Positions 24,262 to 36,700 of a DNA stretch of 64,000 nt are shown in pieces. This DNA comes from Glossina fuscipes (taxonomy: Eukaryota > Arthropoda > Insecta > Diptera > Glossinidae), in assembly GCF_014805625.2 (NCBI RefSeq), contig NW_023998415.1, forward strand, positions 16,351,160-16,415,159. The letters are read 5' to 3'. Every line of letters begins with the position of its first letter. Position 1 is the stretch's first letter. A program made the translations under genes and the position numbers. The notes beneath the pieces are model-generated. The model saw only the letters and a list, made by a program, of their open reading frames with translations, was not told where the DNA came from and did not search any database.

Positions 24262-25097
24262 AAAAATCATATACGATCTTTTATAACCATCACTGACTAA
24301 ATAAAAGGGAAGAAACCTACAGTTTCTTACTCCATAATATTGAAGATGGATCGGTTTTTGAATTTTTTCTATTTTCAGGTAAAAAATGGAAATTTATATA
24401 GTGAATGAGTAACAAGCAGAAAGCACGAAAGTAAAGAGTTCACGAAAGCAAGAGTTTATTGTATGGGCGTATGGGCATTGTAGGCGTGTTTTTTGAAAAG
24501 CTTCAGTCATTTTCAAATCCTTATGCAAAATATTGCAAACCGGAGATGGACAGACCAACAGACGAACATTTTTAGGTGCATTCCGAATATGAGACTCGGC
24601 AAGAATTTATATACTTTATCGGGTTTCGGAAGCTTGTTCCTGCGCGTTATAAAGCTAAGGGGGAAAAAAAACAACAATTAAGTTTTTATACATTATAAAA
24701 TTAAGTAGCCGTGGTTGATATTTTTTTTTTTTGCATTTTTTGTGCACAGATGTTACAGCATCGCCCATAGAATATGCGAACAAATTTTCGTACATTTATT
24801 TGCTATACTTTGTGAGTAATGAGCAAATCAAATCAATTCTTCATTCCTTTTGAAAACCGGAGATGGTCTCAGTTTACGTGGTGCTGTGGGCGTGTCCTTC
24901 GCCCGTTTTGTCCCAATACCAATCTTCGTGCAAGAGCTTCGCATGCTACTGCCAAATTTGAAGTAGATAGCTTCATTTTTTGCGGCCAGAAGAATGTTTA
25001 CAACAGACATTACTCAGACGGATAGACGGACATGCAGTTGATGCTGATCGAGGATGTATGTTATACTCCTCAACCGTCGGTGATGGGTATAAAAACA
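24262..25097 (-). repeat. Family A interspersed repeat, reverse, two modules
   Basis: Left end: atacgatcttttataaccatcac (the inverted terminal module, at 24270). Module one has gggcattgtaggcgtg, gatggacagaccaacag and ttaggtgcattccgaata. Module two has gtgggcgtgtccttcgcc, gccaaatttgaagtagata, gcggccagaagaatgttta, acggatagacggacatg and ttgatgctgatcgagg. It ends cggtgatgggtataaa at 25095. The order matches the copy at 49545-50440 block for block. Confidence 0.8.
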
Positions 25098-25332
25098 CCG
25101 CTCTCCCACAAAATGGCTTCAATGTAATGTAAGATACTTGAAGGCCGTAGCATAGTACAATAAGTCAATTCACTTCCAATGCCACGCAATTAAGAGATAA
25201 GTTCTGGAAAAATTCAAATCTCAAATTGAAGATTCTAAGCGAAGCTAAGCGATAAGGGCGAGAAGAAATTGTCGCTAAATGAATCGTTCTTTGAATGCTT
25301 GTAATTTTGCGATGATCATGTTTTCGATGAGA

Positions 25333-25363
<31 letters not shown>

Positions 25364-26147
25364 GGATATTCACGAATACACGAATGAATAAACGAAACAT
25401 GAAATTGTGTTTTGCGACATTTCAATTCAAGATCGGAAAATGTGAAAGTAATTAGTGAACGAAAGTTATGTCGAGCGCGTTCTTATATCAAAGTTTCTCA
25501 TAAACTCCGACTAATTGGGAAAGAATCTTGCTGGCCGACATAGTATCGAAATTCTAGGTCAACGAATACTCGTAATGCTTGTTAAATTCTTCAGACTTGA
25601 GTTTTGTTGTTATGACAAATTTTTCCTTTCTGCGTGTTTTGCTTATACATTACATTGTGGCTTTATATGTATTGCGATTGACGTGGTTGTTGCTGCTACT
25701 TTTATCTATCATAACTGTGTGAGGTTGCATAACTGTTTATAGGCGAAGGCCGTTAGCATAACAACACAAAGAAACCAAAACAAAAACCGAAAAAATATCA
25801 AAATCAAAACATTGCAACAGCGAATAAAAAAAGAGCGAAAAAAAAAAAAAAATAAATAAAAAAAATAAATAAATAAATGCGAAAATTTTAAACAAAACAG
25901 AAAGACAGAATAGCATTCGGCCATGCATACATATATACAAATATACATATACGTTATACATAGCAAAGTAAATCAAGATATCAAAACTTAAAAGAAATAA
26001 CAGCAACAAACCGCAAACATAAATGCAATCAAGTCTCTGTTGGCTTAAGCTTTTTCTTGCCATTTGGTTACTGACGGCCAGGCTGACTGGCCGGCTGTGG
26101 TAATATGCAAACATTTTTTAGCGAAGAAGTTGTGCAAAAAAGAAGAC
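25098..26147. other. Non-coding DNA
   Basis: A (CAT)n array at 25334-25362 and an A-rich tract at 25837-25875. Frames across 25515-26114 are hydrophobic or low-complexity translations without a recognised domain. Confidence 0.5.
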
Positions 26148-26229
26148 AATAATAATAATAATAATGATAATAATAATGATAATAATAATAATAATAATAA
26201 TAACAACAACAATAATAATAATAACAATA
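26148..26229. repeat. (AAT/AAC/GAT)n triplet array
   Basis: About 27 triplets, mostly AAT with GAT and AAC variants. This is one arm of an inverted pair with the array at 26281-26405. Poly-asparagine or poly-leucine frames here are artefacts. Confidence 0.95.
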
Positions 26230-26280
26230 GCAAAAAAAGTTGTTAGTTAACTATTCACATTTTTTTGTTTTGCGATGTCA

Positions 26281-26405
26281 TTGTTGTTGTTATTATTATT
26301 ATTGTTGTTGTTGTTGTTTTTGCTGTAGCTGTTGCTGTTACTGCTGCTTCTCATGTTGTTATTATTATTATTATTGTTGTTGTTCTTGTTGTTGTTCTTG
26401 TTGTT
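26281..26405. repeat. (TTG/TTA)n triplet array, complementary arm
   Basis: Blocks of TTG, TTA and CTG triplets complementary to the preceding (AAT/AAC)n array about 50 bases away, so the two could pair. A further interrupted TTG/CTG block lies at 26498-26550. Confidence 0.95.
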
Positions 26406-27949
26406 TATCTCTTGCAATGACATGCATGCATATTCTCCGTCTTCAGGTCTTTTGAAAAGTCATTTAAATGTTTTGGCTCAAGCCAAAACTAACCACTTTT
26501 GTTGTTATTATCGTTGTTGCCGTTGCTGTTGCTGTTTCTGTTCTTGTCGTTGATCTTTTTTACTGCCATAGCATTGTCAATTCATCAAACAGTTGTTTTA
26601 CTTGCCACACAAACCGTCAGTCAAAGCAGCCAATAGTTGGTGTATTTAAGCATTTAGGTATGTTTTACTTTTTTTTTTTTAATTTAATTTTTTTTTCTTT
26701 TTCTTGGCTGCATGTGCCGCGCGCGCAAGGTTATGAAAACATAACTCAATTCACTAAAACATTTTTGTGGCTTTTAAGAATGCTCGAGTGTGTGAGTATG
26801 AGTGGCAAGCGTGAGTATGCGTGTATTTAAAGGCAATCACCAAAACACAAAAACGGCAATACATAAACACACAACGAGTTAATATTTTATGCCCACAGGC
26901 GTGAAAGGTTTCCTTTCTTTCGTTTAAAAGCAAACAACAAAAACATGTTACGACAAAAAAAAAATAAAAAAAGCAAAATAAAAGCAAAAAACCCCAACAA
27001 CAACAACAATAATAATAATAAATGCATATTTCACTTTTTTATTGGTTGTTATCAGTGTTGTTATTGTTAGTGTTTTGTTTTGTTTTTTTTTTTGTTTTTT
27101 TTTTTGTTTTTCGGTATTTTTGTAAGTTTTTTTCTTTTTCTTTTCGTTTGTTTTGCTTCTTTTTTTTTTTTTGCTTGTTCTGTTTTGTTTTCGTTTTTTA
27201 TCAACAACCACATGGTCTGTGACTTACTACCTCAAACAAAATGATTGTTTATTATAAGTTGTTGAAATAAGTTAAATCTATGGTTGCACGTCTGTGTGAG
27301 CGTGTATGCATATGTACGATTTGCGCTTATACACGTATATATGCGTTTGCATGAATATTTGTGACCTAGTTTCCAAAAATGTGACTTTACAATCACAGTG
27401 TTTTTGTGTTTTCTGTGGTGCTACACATTTTACTCTCTGACAAAATACTGCATTTGTGGTTAATACGCTGCTCGTTTGTTTTGTTTTTGTTTTTTTTTTC
27501 TTTTTTTTATACCTTTGTCATTTGATTTTGCTTTAGTTTTTTATAGCCTACATCGAAAAGTAAAAGGGGGTATATTTACTTAATTATTTCATTTGCAATT
27601 CGCAAGCGGTTCATATTAAGAATCGATCGAAATTATTTATCTATCTTGCATCCTATATCCCTTTTTTTTGTGGTTTGTTTTTATATTATTTTGTTGAATT
27701 TTTTGCGTTCTTTTCATTTTTATTTTTATTTTTTTTTATCTTTCTCGAAAGGAAGTCAAGGGAGTTGGTGCTCGTCTTACAACTTTAAAGTTTCCGCAAA
27801 AGTTTTTTAACAAAATGTTTTCCCTAATTTTCATATTTCGCATGCAACGACTCCTTAAACTTTATATTCTCCTACTATGCCGCACCAATTCCTATACACG
27901 AAGGCAGCTTTCGACCTTCCGCTCCCCTTCAATACATAATATTGTTTTA
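26406..27949. other. T-rich non-coding DNA with triplet tracts
   Basis: Contains another small inverted triplet pair (caacaacaacaacaataat at 26997-27020, then ttgttattgttag near 27057), long interrupted T tracts at 27077-27200 and 27485-27510, and a cgcgcgcg word at about 26718. Phenylalanine- or lysine-rich frames here are not genes. Confidence 0.55.
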
Positions 27950-28295
27950 AACAAGTAAAAACACTATCGTAGGATGCGGACCATCATTAAATACTCTACA
28001 GTTGACCGTATATTGAATTTTTAAAATAAACCGTTCTATGGTCGAAATGGTCGAAGAAGCGCTCATAACACGTCAGTGTACTAAATTTCATCAAAATATT
28101 TCAAAAATTCCGGCTTGTAAGCTGCAAGCATTAAAAAAAAAAACAAGACAGACAGACATCTTAGCATTTTCTAAATCGATTCGCACACTAAAAGGTGGAG
28201 TCGATCTGAAATCCTTCTCGGTATTGCATACATCCGCACAAACTTGGTACAAATCTTTAATCACAAGTGTAGGTGTAGGGTATAAAAAGTCCCCT
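27950..28295 (-). repeat. Family B repeat, reverse, shortened
   Basis: Left end aaacaagtaaaaacactatcg then ggaccatcattaaatactc is the inverted form of the right end of the 9325 copy. It continues with actaaatttcatcaaaata, tcaaaaattccggcttgta, gacagacagacatctta and tctcggtattgcatacatcc, gcacaaacttgg, and ends gtgtagggtataaaa. The middle of the family is deleted. Confidence 0.7.
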
Positions 28296-28667
28296 CTACT
28301 TTTGGACGCACAGTGGGCCTCAGCGTTAAGCAGCGATTCCCGCCTGCGATTCTTTCTTCGTAACCCCGGCAAGGTGGAAGTTTATCCATACAAATATTTT
28401 TATATTGATTATACAGATGAAATCCGAATGCAACCGTCCTACACCTATATATACGATATCCGCCGTTCAGCTATAGCGAGTATTCATTTGCAGTTCGTCT
28501 CATTTAATGGGTCCTACATTCCTGTCAATCACAGGTACGAACGATATTCATATGATGCTCATTCTAACATTAACGTCAGCATATGGGTGAGCTGTTTACT
28601 ATGCCTGATAAGCAGAATGGCCAAGAGTTTCAAGCAATGCTTAATATATTTTAGTTTCAGAAGATAA
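28038..28667 (+). other. Longest open frame of the window, partly repeat-derived
   Basis: This 209-codon frame is notable for length alone. Its first 85 codons are a translation of the B repeat (antisense to the family's forward direction), so they cannot be an ancestral protein. The rest (for example RFFLRNPGKVEVYPYKYFYI, later HRYERYSYDAHSNINVSIW) has a normal composition and a hydrophobic stretch near the end, but I recognise no domain. The frame is probably fortuitous. A host exon starting after about 28296 is possible. Confidence 0.15.
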
Positions 28668-28870
28668 CTCACGCCTGCTTCCATAAAGCAAATGCTGAGC
28701 AAGGAGCCCATCTCTATGCATCTCTTGCTGCAAACCTGGGCTTAGGTAGACTTGATAATTTGGTTATTAAGAACCCATAAGATTCAAGTGTGTTCAATAA
28801 GATTGTCTACTACTCTTATTCCTAGTGACTGCAAAGGATATCATCAGAAGTATATATATATATATCAAAA
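28668..28870. other. Non-coding DNA
   Basis: Nothing recognised except a short (TA)n at 28851-28865. Confidence 0.5.
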
Positions 28871-28902
28871 AGGCGTGAAGGCGTGAAGGCGTGAAGGCGT
28901 GC
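28871..28902. repeat. 8-bp tandem repeat AGGCGTGA x4
   Basis: Four direct copies of aggcgtga, the last with a final c. It is followed at 28963-29000 by a ccgtccgtctgtccgtcc pyrimidine core like that of the A/B repeats, so it may sit inside a very diverged copy. Confidence 0.9.
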
Positions 28903-31900
28903 GTGTATGCATGCGACACATATTTTCTCGATTAATCGAAAAATATCCGATTCTCCATTCATCCGTCCGCCCGTCCGTCTGTCCGTCCATCCATTCTTTC
29001 GTCTGTTTATCTGTTCATTTTAAGTTAAGTAAAGTGGCATATATCAATCACACAAAACACAAGTCAAATATGAAAATTTATCCAAAATAGTCAATAAACT
29101 GTAGTATGTCACGTGTAGATATAAAGAGTGATGCGCGCGTGCCGCGCTTTGTACAGTGCAAATTCACTTCTACACAGAACAACTTCAATTGTGAACAGTT
29201 GTATAAATGATGCTTTGATGTCTTTGCTTTAGGGATAAAAGCAATTATCCCAGTACAGAGCAAGGATCACATATTTGCTTGTACGTTGTACAAAAGTGAA
29301 GCTATGCTACAAATCTATATGAATTCTATATATCTTTTGTCGAATTGTTTTTCCGAATTCCATTTATATAGGGTGTGAGAAGACAGCATTAACATAAGCT
29401 AACGTCTAATCCAAGAATCTAACTTGCCCGTAAAGCCGGGAAATGAATTATTCAAGTGAACGCTCGAGAGATTATCTAACATTTTGATGAAATCTAAATA
29501 AAATTTTATTAGCATAAGAGCTAAGTGAGAAAATTTAAATTGATAGGGCGCTTGTCGCCAAAACTTTCTGCATATCAATCATACTGAAATGTTTATCGAA
29601 GAAAGTACATCATGCAAGAGCACACAGCTATCCTGAAACACTCATTGCAACTGAGATCATGCGTAATGTATGCTTGCGTGTTAAAGTGAACAATAGTAAT
29701 GATCGTAAAATGATTGGCTAAAACGAACAGATTCGGTAATTAATTGAGACGACTTCGTATCGAACGCTTTGTTGAAAAACATACAAACAAACATTGTAAA
29801 ACGTCATTAAGCATTAAGTCAAATATATATCGGAATATAATCGCTAGAGTCGATTTCAAAAGTACTCATCATATCCGCAATTAGATGAGCCAATGAATCT
29901 TAAGCAAGAGATATTTAGGATTAGCATTTCGGATTTAACAATGGGTTAATAACTTTCTCTTTGACACAAATTTCTTCTTCCCACACCAGAAAAGATCAAG
30001 AAAAGACATTCAGGCCGATTGTTTTTGCGGTGTCAAGATCTTCTGAGATCGGAATTAATAAAGTAACATTAAATTATGACGAATCTATGTCAAAATGGTA
30101 CATTGACGATCGTGAGAATAGACAACTTGAACATTACTAAACCAATGTCATTCTGACTGATAGTTGTAATATTTGGATTGATGCGGAACCGTAGAAGCAA
30201 CAGTGGTAGTAGTATAGTAGCACTGGTCAAGACTGATAAACATATATGAAAAGAGTTAGAGCTCGTTTCTTGAGCAAGCTTTCAATGCCCGGAATCTATA
30301 ACATTGATCCAAGGAACATATGGGACAATTTTTGTCTTCGTTGTAGTTTGTAATCAGTAATCAGCAAAAGCATCTAACTCTTTGTTGCTTTTGATAACTG
30401 GAATTCAGCTCTCATCTTATGCTGTACTGCAGACGCGTCTCCTTTGAACGAAATGCGCAGAACTTCCAATTAAATCAATTTTTTTTTTTTTTTTTTGATT
30501 AGAGAGGAGATGAATGGACAGATAAAATTGCCTAAATCAATTCAAAATATAATATCGATCGAGAATATATTCTCATACCTCATAGGGTCTCTGAAGCTTT
30601 CATTCTAGGTATTGGAAAAGTTTTTGTAAAATGTATACGGGGCGCCCGTGACCTACTTTTTAGTCTAAGTGCATTGTACAAAATAATTGAGATAGTCAAG
30701 GATATTACATAAATGGAATCAATGCGTTAACAACAACACTTTCAAAGCTTAACAATTTTCGATTCAATAGGTATGACATGCTATGCCAATTGTTCCTATC
30801 GGCCCAGTACTTTACATTTACAGCATTATCTTATATAGAAATGATTGAAAAATACGCATTTACTTTAGATGGGATGGCATGACAATGTATTAGTGATAAT
30901 TATATAATAATTTAAGTTCTTTTATTTAGGATGAAAATTTTTTTTTTGCAAATAACAGAAAACAATAAACGAATATTTTCTTTCAAATCTGAAAAAAAGG
31001 TATTACCTCGATTTTATATACGAATGAATGCAAAGTGTTTTTTTTTTGTTTTTTTACCAATAGATTAATTTCTTACTGATCGGTAATCATTATATAATAA
31101 TAATGATGATAATCGTGTAATAAGGCAAAAGTAATCCGTATTCCATGTCGTCGGGTCGAGGATTTCTCGGCTTCTCGTTATCGTGCAATTTTCAACGAGT
31201 ATGGCGTATGGTACTCGATGGCGTATGAATTTTGCTTTTGACAGCCACCAAAAAACCGATTGTAACGTGAGCTAACACGATAATGGGAACCGTAGACTGA
31301 TTCCTGATTACATATACAATGCATATAAAATATAATTACGGTAATTATAGTTGTTACGAAATTTATAATTAAATTAAAATTTATTAATGCTTTTTACTTT
31401 TTTTTTTTCTTTTTTTCCATTTATTTATTTAGTTTTTTTTTTTTTTTTTTTTTTTTTCTTATGCTAATTAAAATATTTATTGAAGAAAATTAATTAAAGC
31501 ACCTGTAACTTCAAAATCAGATAGCATAACAAATTGATATAATTGGAATAATATTTATTTTTATAAAGTACTACTTACCAGCGCACATATACATGCACAC
31601 ACACATAAAGATATCAGAGCGAAAGGTGAAAGGGTTTTAGAGTACAAAGTTTAATTTGCTATATTGAATTGATTGGAAAGGAATTATTTATTGATTTCTA
31701 TTGCTGAACAAATAACAAAAATTAATATTTCCATGTCTTACGGCAAAGAAGCATGCTTCAGATGTTTAAAAGAAGTAAAAGAAAAAAAATGAGCAGAAAA
31801 AAGAAGAAAGTAAAGTGGAATGGATTTGAAATGTAACGCGCAAGATAAGACCGCAATGGAAATGTAAGCAATCGGAAATATGTTTTCAATGAAAAATTGT

Positions 31901-32639
31901 AACTATTTTGCAAACTTGCTTCTTTTTTTCTTAACTAATCGATTGCAGAGAGAGAGAGAGAGTTCTGCTTTAACTTTCTGTCGCTCCAATTATAAAACCA
32001 AGAACGAACCGACGGACATAACAGCATTGAATCGGATCAACAATAGAATGTCATTAGATTCTCCAACCCGCAATCCGGAAGTGAGGCAACATTGTATTGC
32101 AACAATAAAGTTACACAAATTATAGAACCCTTAAGTGCATAACGCATGCGCACTTTAAAAGCCAACATTAAAGAGACTTGTGCTAAACTTTGAATAAAAT
32201 AATTATTTGATTTAATTATTGATAACATACTCATACTTATTTTATTTACTTTATTGCAATGCAAGATTAATAAGTTATCGGATTAACAGTTAAGAAGTAA
32301 TTGCCTTGATATCATATATCGATAAATTTCACATATATATGCCTAGATATATATGATCAATTCATTCAATGGCCCATTATAAACATGTGAAAATGTCGGA
32401 GAAAATTCGAAAATACCTAAACATGGAACGCATGTAGCTAATGTTCCCAGAAAATAATAATTTGAATATATTGCGTTATAGGACGATTTTCGTAAATGCA
32501 TAGTAAATGCTTCATCTTAGTTTCGAAATACACGAGTCAAAGTGCAGTAATACTAAACAGAGCATAGTTCAAATGAACGCACTTTAATGGGTTACCGCGC
32601 ACTATCGAATACCTTACACAAACCTTTAGTTAATTCAAA
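28903..32639. other. Long gene-free stretch
   Basis: Both strands were read without finding a gene, RNA or named transposon. Landmarks: poly-T near 30479-30496, poly-T tracts at 31401-31458, a short GAGAGAGA at 31950-31963, and an imperfect direct repeat atggcgtatg at 31201 and 31219. The 81-codon frame at 31880-32125 has no recognisable feature. Confidence 0.5.
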
Positions 32640-32925
32640 TAAAGATTTTGCAAAAGAATGCATTATATGAAAATGATCGAAATAGTGGTTCGAATGTTCG
32701 TCCTTGACCCAAAATGCAATATGCTTTACCATATCTGAAGAAAATAAATCAAAAATTGTTGCCTATAGAATTAACATAGGAAAATAACAAAACGGACGGA
32801 GTGACAGACATACTTAAATTATATTAGAAAGTGATTCTGCATCGAGCGGTGCGTTCATCTCAATTCTTTCTGAGTGTTGCATACATGCGAACAAACTGAA
32901 TATATCCTTGCACTGCTAGTAAAAA
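32640..32925 (-). repeat. Family B repeat fragment, reverse
   Basis: Carries gaatgttcgtccttgaccc (B block in antisense), then aaaacggacggagtgacag, and ends tctgagtgttgcatacatg, cgaacaaactgaatatatc. The terminal module is not seen. Confidence 0.6.
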
Positions 32926-34294
32926 AAAAAATAAACGAAGGAAAAAGAAAATTTGGCACAACTGACTCAAAACGTATGTAGAAACATTCAACGTCTTCAA
33001 AAGCAATTAAAGAGTTTCAACAGACACGATAGTCGAAAGGTGAAACAAACGCAAGGTGTCAACAAATTCTCTTTTGTTGGCAACTTTTGGTTCGAATGCA
33101 CAAAGTCAGTTAATTTCTGCTCGAATAAAACGTTCGATTTTTTTACCGTCTGTGCAGTCTTAATGTACACATACATATACATATGCATTACAGGTAGCAA
33201 ACGAACGGCTAAAGGAAGCTTAATTTTTCGTTGCTCGACATCGACGCGCGAACATTGTGAAGAGAGCTCAAGAAAGCGAGTTGGGCGAGAAGTTCAAACG
33301 CCGAATCAACTCTGATTGCTAATTTTAACAATTCCCTTGATCTAAGTGAAGACGAAGAAAAGCTTTAAGGTGGGGCCTACTATTGTGAAAAGACAGCCAG
33401 ATATAGCCGTAGTCATGCCTACTTATTAAAGATATGTACATACATTTATGTATATATATGTAGATGTATGTTGGACCTTTAGATGCATATTCCTTACATC
33501 GAATGTACAGCCTTTGGGATTAGCTGAGTATAAAAATTGGAATCAGGTAATAATTCGAAAATGTTCGAATCAATTCTTTTCCGATTTAAAGCCTCAACAG
33601 AAAGAGTATTGTGCAACCGGTCCGATCTAAAAGTTTGCTCTGCCCAAGAATTAATAATAGTTTGTTTTCCAAACCAATCGAAGCATATTAACAAATGCTT
33701 TGCTTGAATGTCTGGCAAAGAAACAAATTATTAACGTTTTAGGTTAAAAGCTTTATAAAAAAAACAAAAAATAAAACAAAGTCTTTGGATACATTTACAA
33801 TATTTATATAAATTTTATTACAATACAACGCTCGTCTGCGTTTATTCTTAAGTTTTGCTGATATGTAAATACATTTTATGGTTACTACGAGTTTAACACT
33901 TAATTTGACGATTGCCTACAATTTTTATAGCAATTTTTTATCTATGTATATATATATATATATATATGTATGCATATATACGCTAGTGTATGTTCTCACA
34001 TGTTTGTCTTTGCTAAAGTATTAGATTTACTAGCTACTACGTTCACACTTTCCCGATATGATGGCCTTGAGGAAGTTTATTAACCTGCTTAGTATACAAT
34101 TTCGCATTTGGGTGTTCAGTTGGCTGGTTTTGGTTGGACGTTTATAGTGTTCATGTTTTGTCGCACACATTTCTAATAAAAATGATATAGAAGAAAAGGA
34201 AAATAAAAAGAGTTTTTTTTTTTTTTTTTTTTTTTTTCTTTCACTTGCATGTAAACAATGATAAGGTAATACGTTTGGCACGTTTGGCAAGCTA

Positions 34295-34326
<32 letters not shown>

Positions 34327-35011
34327 ACCAGCAAGCAGTAATCGCTGCGGTAACAGTATTTGCTTGAAGAAGAAAAATATTTTAACAATCGCCACTAGCT
34401 TGAGCAAACACGAGGAGAGCAGCGTTTATAGTTAATTGTGACAATTATATCCTACCTTTCCATAGTGTATAGAAGATGGAGCAAAGATCCCTTTTAAGAT
34501 TGTAGGCCATATGCGATACGGCTAACGATATATTCAGAATTCACTTTTGTGCAATTGAACCGGACCTTGCACGCCGTAACAGACTAACTAAGGTCGATGC
34601 TTACACACTTTGTTCCCACTTCACCCATAAGTAAATCATACATAGAGTGTAACCCAGAGCGTAGTAGTTAAAAAGTGTAACTATTATGTCGACATTCCCT
34701 GTGCGGTAGATCATTCTGTAATTACGATCGGTGTGTGGTCGCAGCTGCAGTGCATGCTCAATTGATAATGACATAACACTTGCCACACTCTCGGCGGCTG
34801 CATCTTATCGCTCTCCCCGTATTTCTTTAGCCATGACCATCATCGTATTTATACACATACAGGGGCATGCTCCCTGACTTGACAACAAATGTTCATCTAA
34901 AACTTAATGCAAACTCTTAGCAGATCCAATCAAAGGTTGAGAATGATAAGGACCGGCCAATTGATACCTGCAATGTTTTATAAATGATGGGATATTGGTT
35001 ATCAAGGGCTT
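32926..35011. other. Non-coding DNA with A/T tracts
   Basis: Poly-T at about 34214-34238 and an interrupted poly-A at 34291-34327. A frame at 32953-33315 and a 13-codon block at 33501-33547 flanked by acag and gtaata are weakly exon-like but have no identifiable content. (TA)n at 33947-33967. Confidence 0.45.
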
Positions 35012-35311
35012 TTGGTCGCCAGACTTGTTAGTTTACTGACCATACTGACGACTTTAGAAGCCGATTTCCCTAATTGGCCCCAGGACATGAGTACCTTTTT
35101 TCCAACTATTTTCTTGACTTCTTCGACAATTCTTCACTGCAGCCAATATCCATACTACACACTATTTACTTGCGGCCAAATCTTGCTTAAAAACGCTCGA
35201 CCACATAAAGGCAAAGGTTCAGACTCTCCCAAACTTTCGATACCCTCCAGCATCGGCACAGTCTGCTCTAGATACTGTTTATGTTCAGGTACACCCAGGC
35301 CAAGTGCTTAA
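35012..35311 (+). CDS. Unidentified GC-richer open frame
   Basis: A 99-codon frame in a patch (about 34990-35550) that is clearly less AT-rich than the rest of the window, with balanced codons: VSLLTILTTLEADFPNW, TIFLTSSTILHCSQYP, GKGSDSPKLSIPSS. No ATG is near the start and no domain is recognised. The patch ends just before a pair of A repeats. It may be a decayed mobile-element or gene fragment. Confidence 0.18.
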   Translation: MVARLVSLLTILTTLEADFPNWPQDMSTFFPTIFLTSSTILHCSQYPYYTLFTCGQILLKNARPHKGKGSDSPKLSIPSSIGTVCSRYCLCSGTPRPSA

Positions 35312-35569
35312 CAGAGATAACGGAGATTTGTCTACCAATCAAGTCCTCTAACCCTACCACAAGGCTTTCTCCGTTTTCCCATCCACTCGTACTAGAGTAG
35401 CCTGGCAGTTATCTATCCTACCGTAACTGACATTTTCGCTTTTAAGTCAAACATGCATCACCTACACTACACTACCCTTCTTTACATTTCTCTCTACCTA
35501 TAACGCTTCCCGACCACCATCCAGCTAAATAGTTATGTAAACAATATTCTTCTAGAAGTTGACTAATTT
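35312..35569. other. Rest of the less AT-rich patch
   Basis: Includes a tandem cctacactacactaccc word near 35461. No gene was recognised. Confidence 0.45.
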
Positions 35570-36215
35570 TTATACCCATCACCGAAGGATCAGGGAAATG
35601 AGGCAATATCAGGGATCCTACAAAACGCATATATCGTTGATAAGCATCAAATTCTAAATCGATTTAAGGATGTCCATCTGTCCGTCTGTGCAATGTCTGT
35701 TATAACGATTCCCCTCGCCGCAAAAGCGAAGCTATCGATTTCAAATTCCGCAAAATCATTGGAAATTTTTCCAGCAAGGATGGTATTGAGAATGAATCGA
35801 ATTGGTCGAAGGACACGCTTACAGATATAAAATTCGTTTTTTGCTCAATACTCATACAATACTACGGCAGATAAATCTACAAAAATTTGAAAGTACATCT
35901 TATGAGTGAAGCTGTGGCGTCTGTATAAAAATGGAAAAACTCGTCCACGCCTATTTAGTTTTATAGTATGTCATAAATTCACCTTTATATACCGCAAAGA
36001 AGCGAGCTTCAAATCAAAGAGCACGCCTATAACGCCCACACGTCTATGAGACAAAAATTGTGAAAAATTCTGCTTTCATTATCTTTTGCATATTACTCAT
36101 AAAGTACAACACATACACAACCATACAAATTTTCACTTTTTTTCTATTCGTCTTGTTTAGAATCACGGTGACGAGTATATAAAAGATTCGGTCGCGATTG
36201 AATATAATTTTCTAG
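35570..36215 (+). repeat. Family A interspersed repeat, forward
   Basis: ttatacccatcaccgaagg at the start, then cgttgataagcatcaaatt, aatcgatttaaggatgtcc, atctgtccgtctgtgc, agcgaagctatcgatttc, ggtcgaaggacacgctta and cacgcctataacgccc. It ends gtgacgagtatataaaag, attcggtcgcgattgaa, tataattttctagctag. It is a good reference for the left half of the family. Confidence 0.8.
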
Positions 36216-36700
36216 CTAGTTTTCTAACGCCTTTATACTTCAAAAGCCCCACAAAGTTTTCGACCACTTTCAAATTCAGAAAGCATTCGCTCATCTGCCC
36301 AAGTGTCCGTATGTCCAACTGTATCGTATCTATGTTTCATATTCTTTCGTTTGCAAAAAAGATAAGATCGCCTATAAGTTTGCAAGAGAGATTTCGGAAG
36401 AGTTCGAAACAGGTCAGAGAACAGGACAATAATGCGCACGCATAGCAAAAAGTAAGAACACCTTTGCTTTCGCTGTCTTATCCTCGTTGCTCGTAAATTA
36501 CACGGATACGCGATAAAAATTTCCACAAAACTATTTTACAAAAAAAGAGAATACACAGCCACACCCATCCCAATATTATAGAACATACAAATTTATATGT
36601 GTCCTCTCTTTTACAATCTTTCATAGAATAGCGGCGATGAGTACAAAAGTTTCGGTCACGATCGAATATAATTTTTTCATTTTTTCTGATATTGATAATG
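36216..36700 (+). repeat. Second family A copy in direct tandem
   Basis: It restarts directly after the previous end with a degraded core (catctgcccaagtgtccg, atgtccaactgtatcg), then aagataagatcgcctata, cagccacacccatccc, aatattatagaacatac. It ends gcggcgatgagtacaaaag, tttcggtcacgatcg, aatataattttttc, giving the terminal module a second time in about 480 bases. Confidence 0.7.

Noticed and set aside
25334..25362. (CAT)n as part of the A repeat that ends at 25097
   Set aside because: It lies about 240 bases beyond the repeat's recognisable end, and no A landmarks occur between them.
26045..26553. Poly-leucine, poly-asparagine and poly-cysteine frames
   Set aside because: All are frame translations of the AAT/TTG triplet arrays. 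No flanking unique coding sequence supports a protein.
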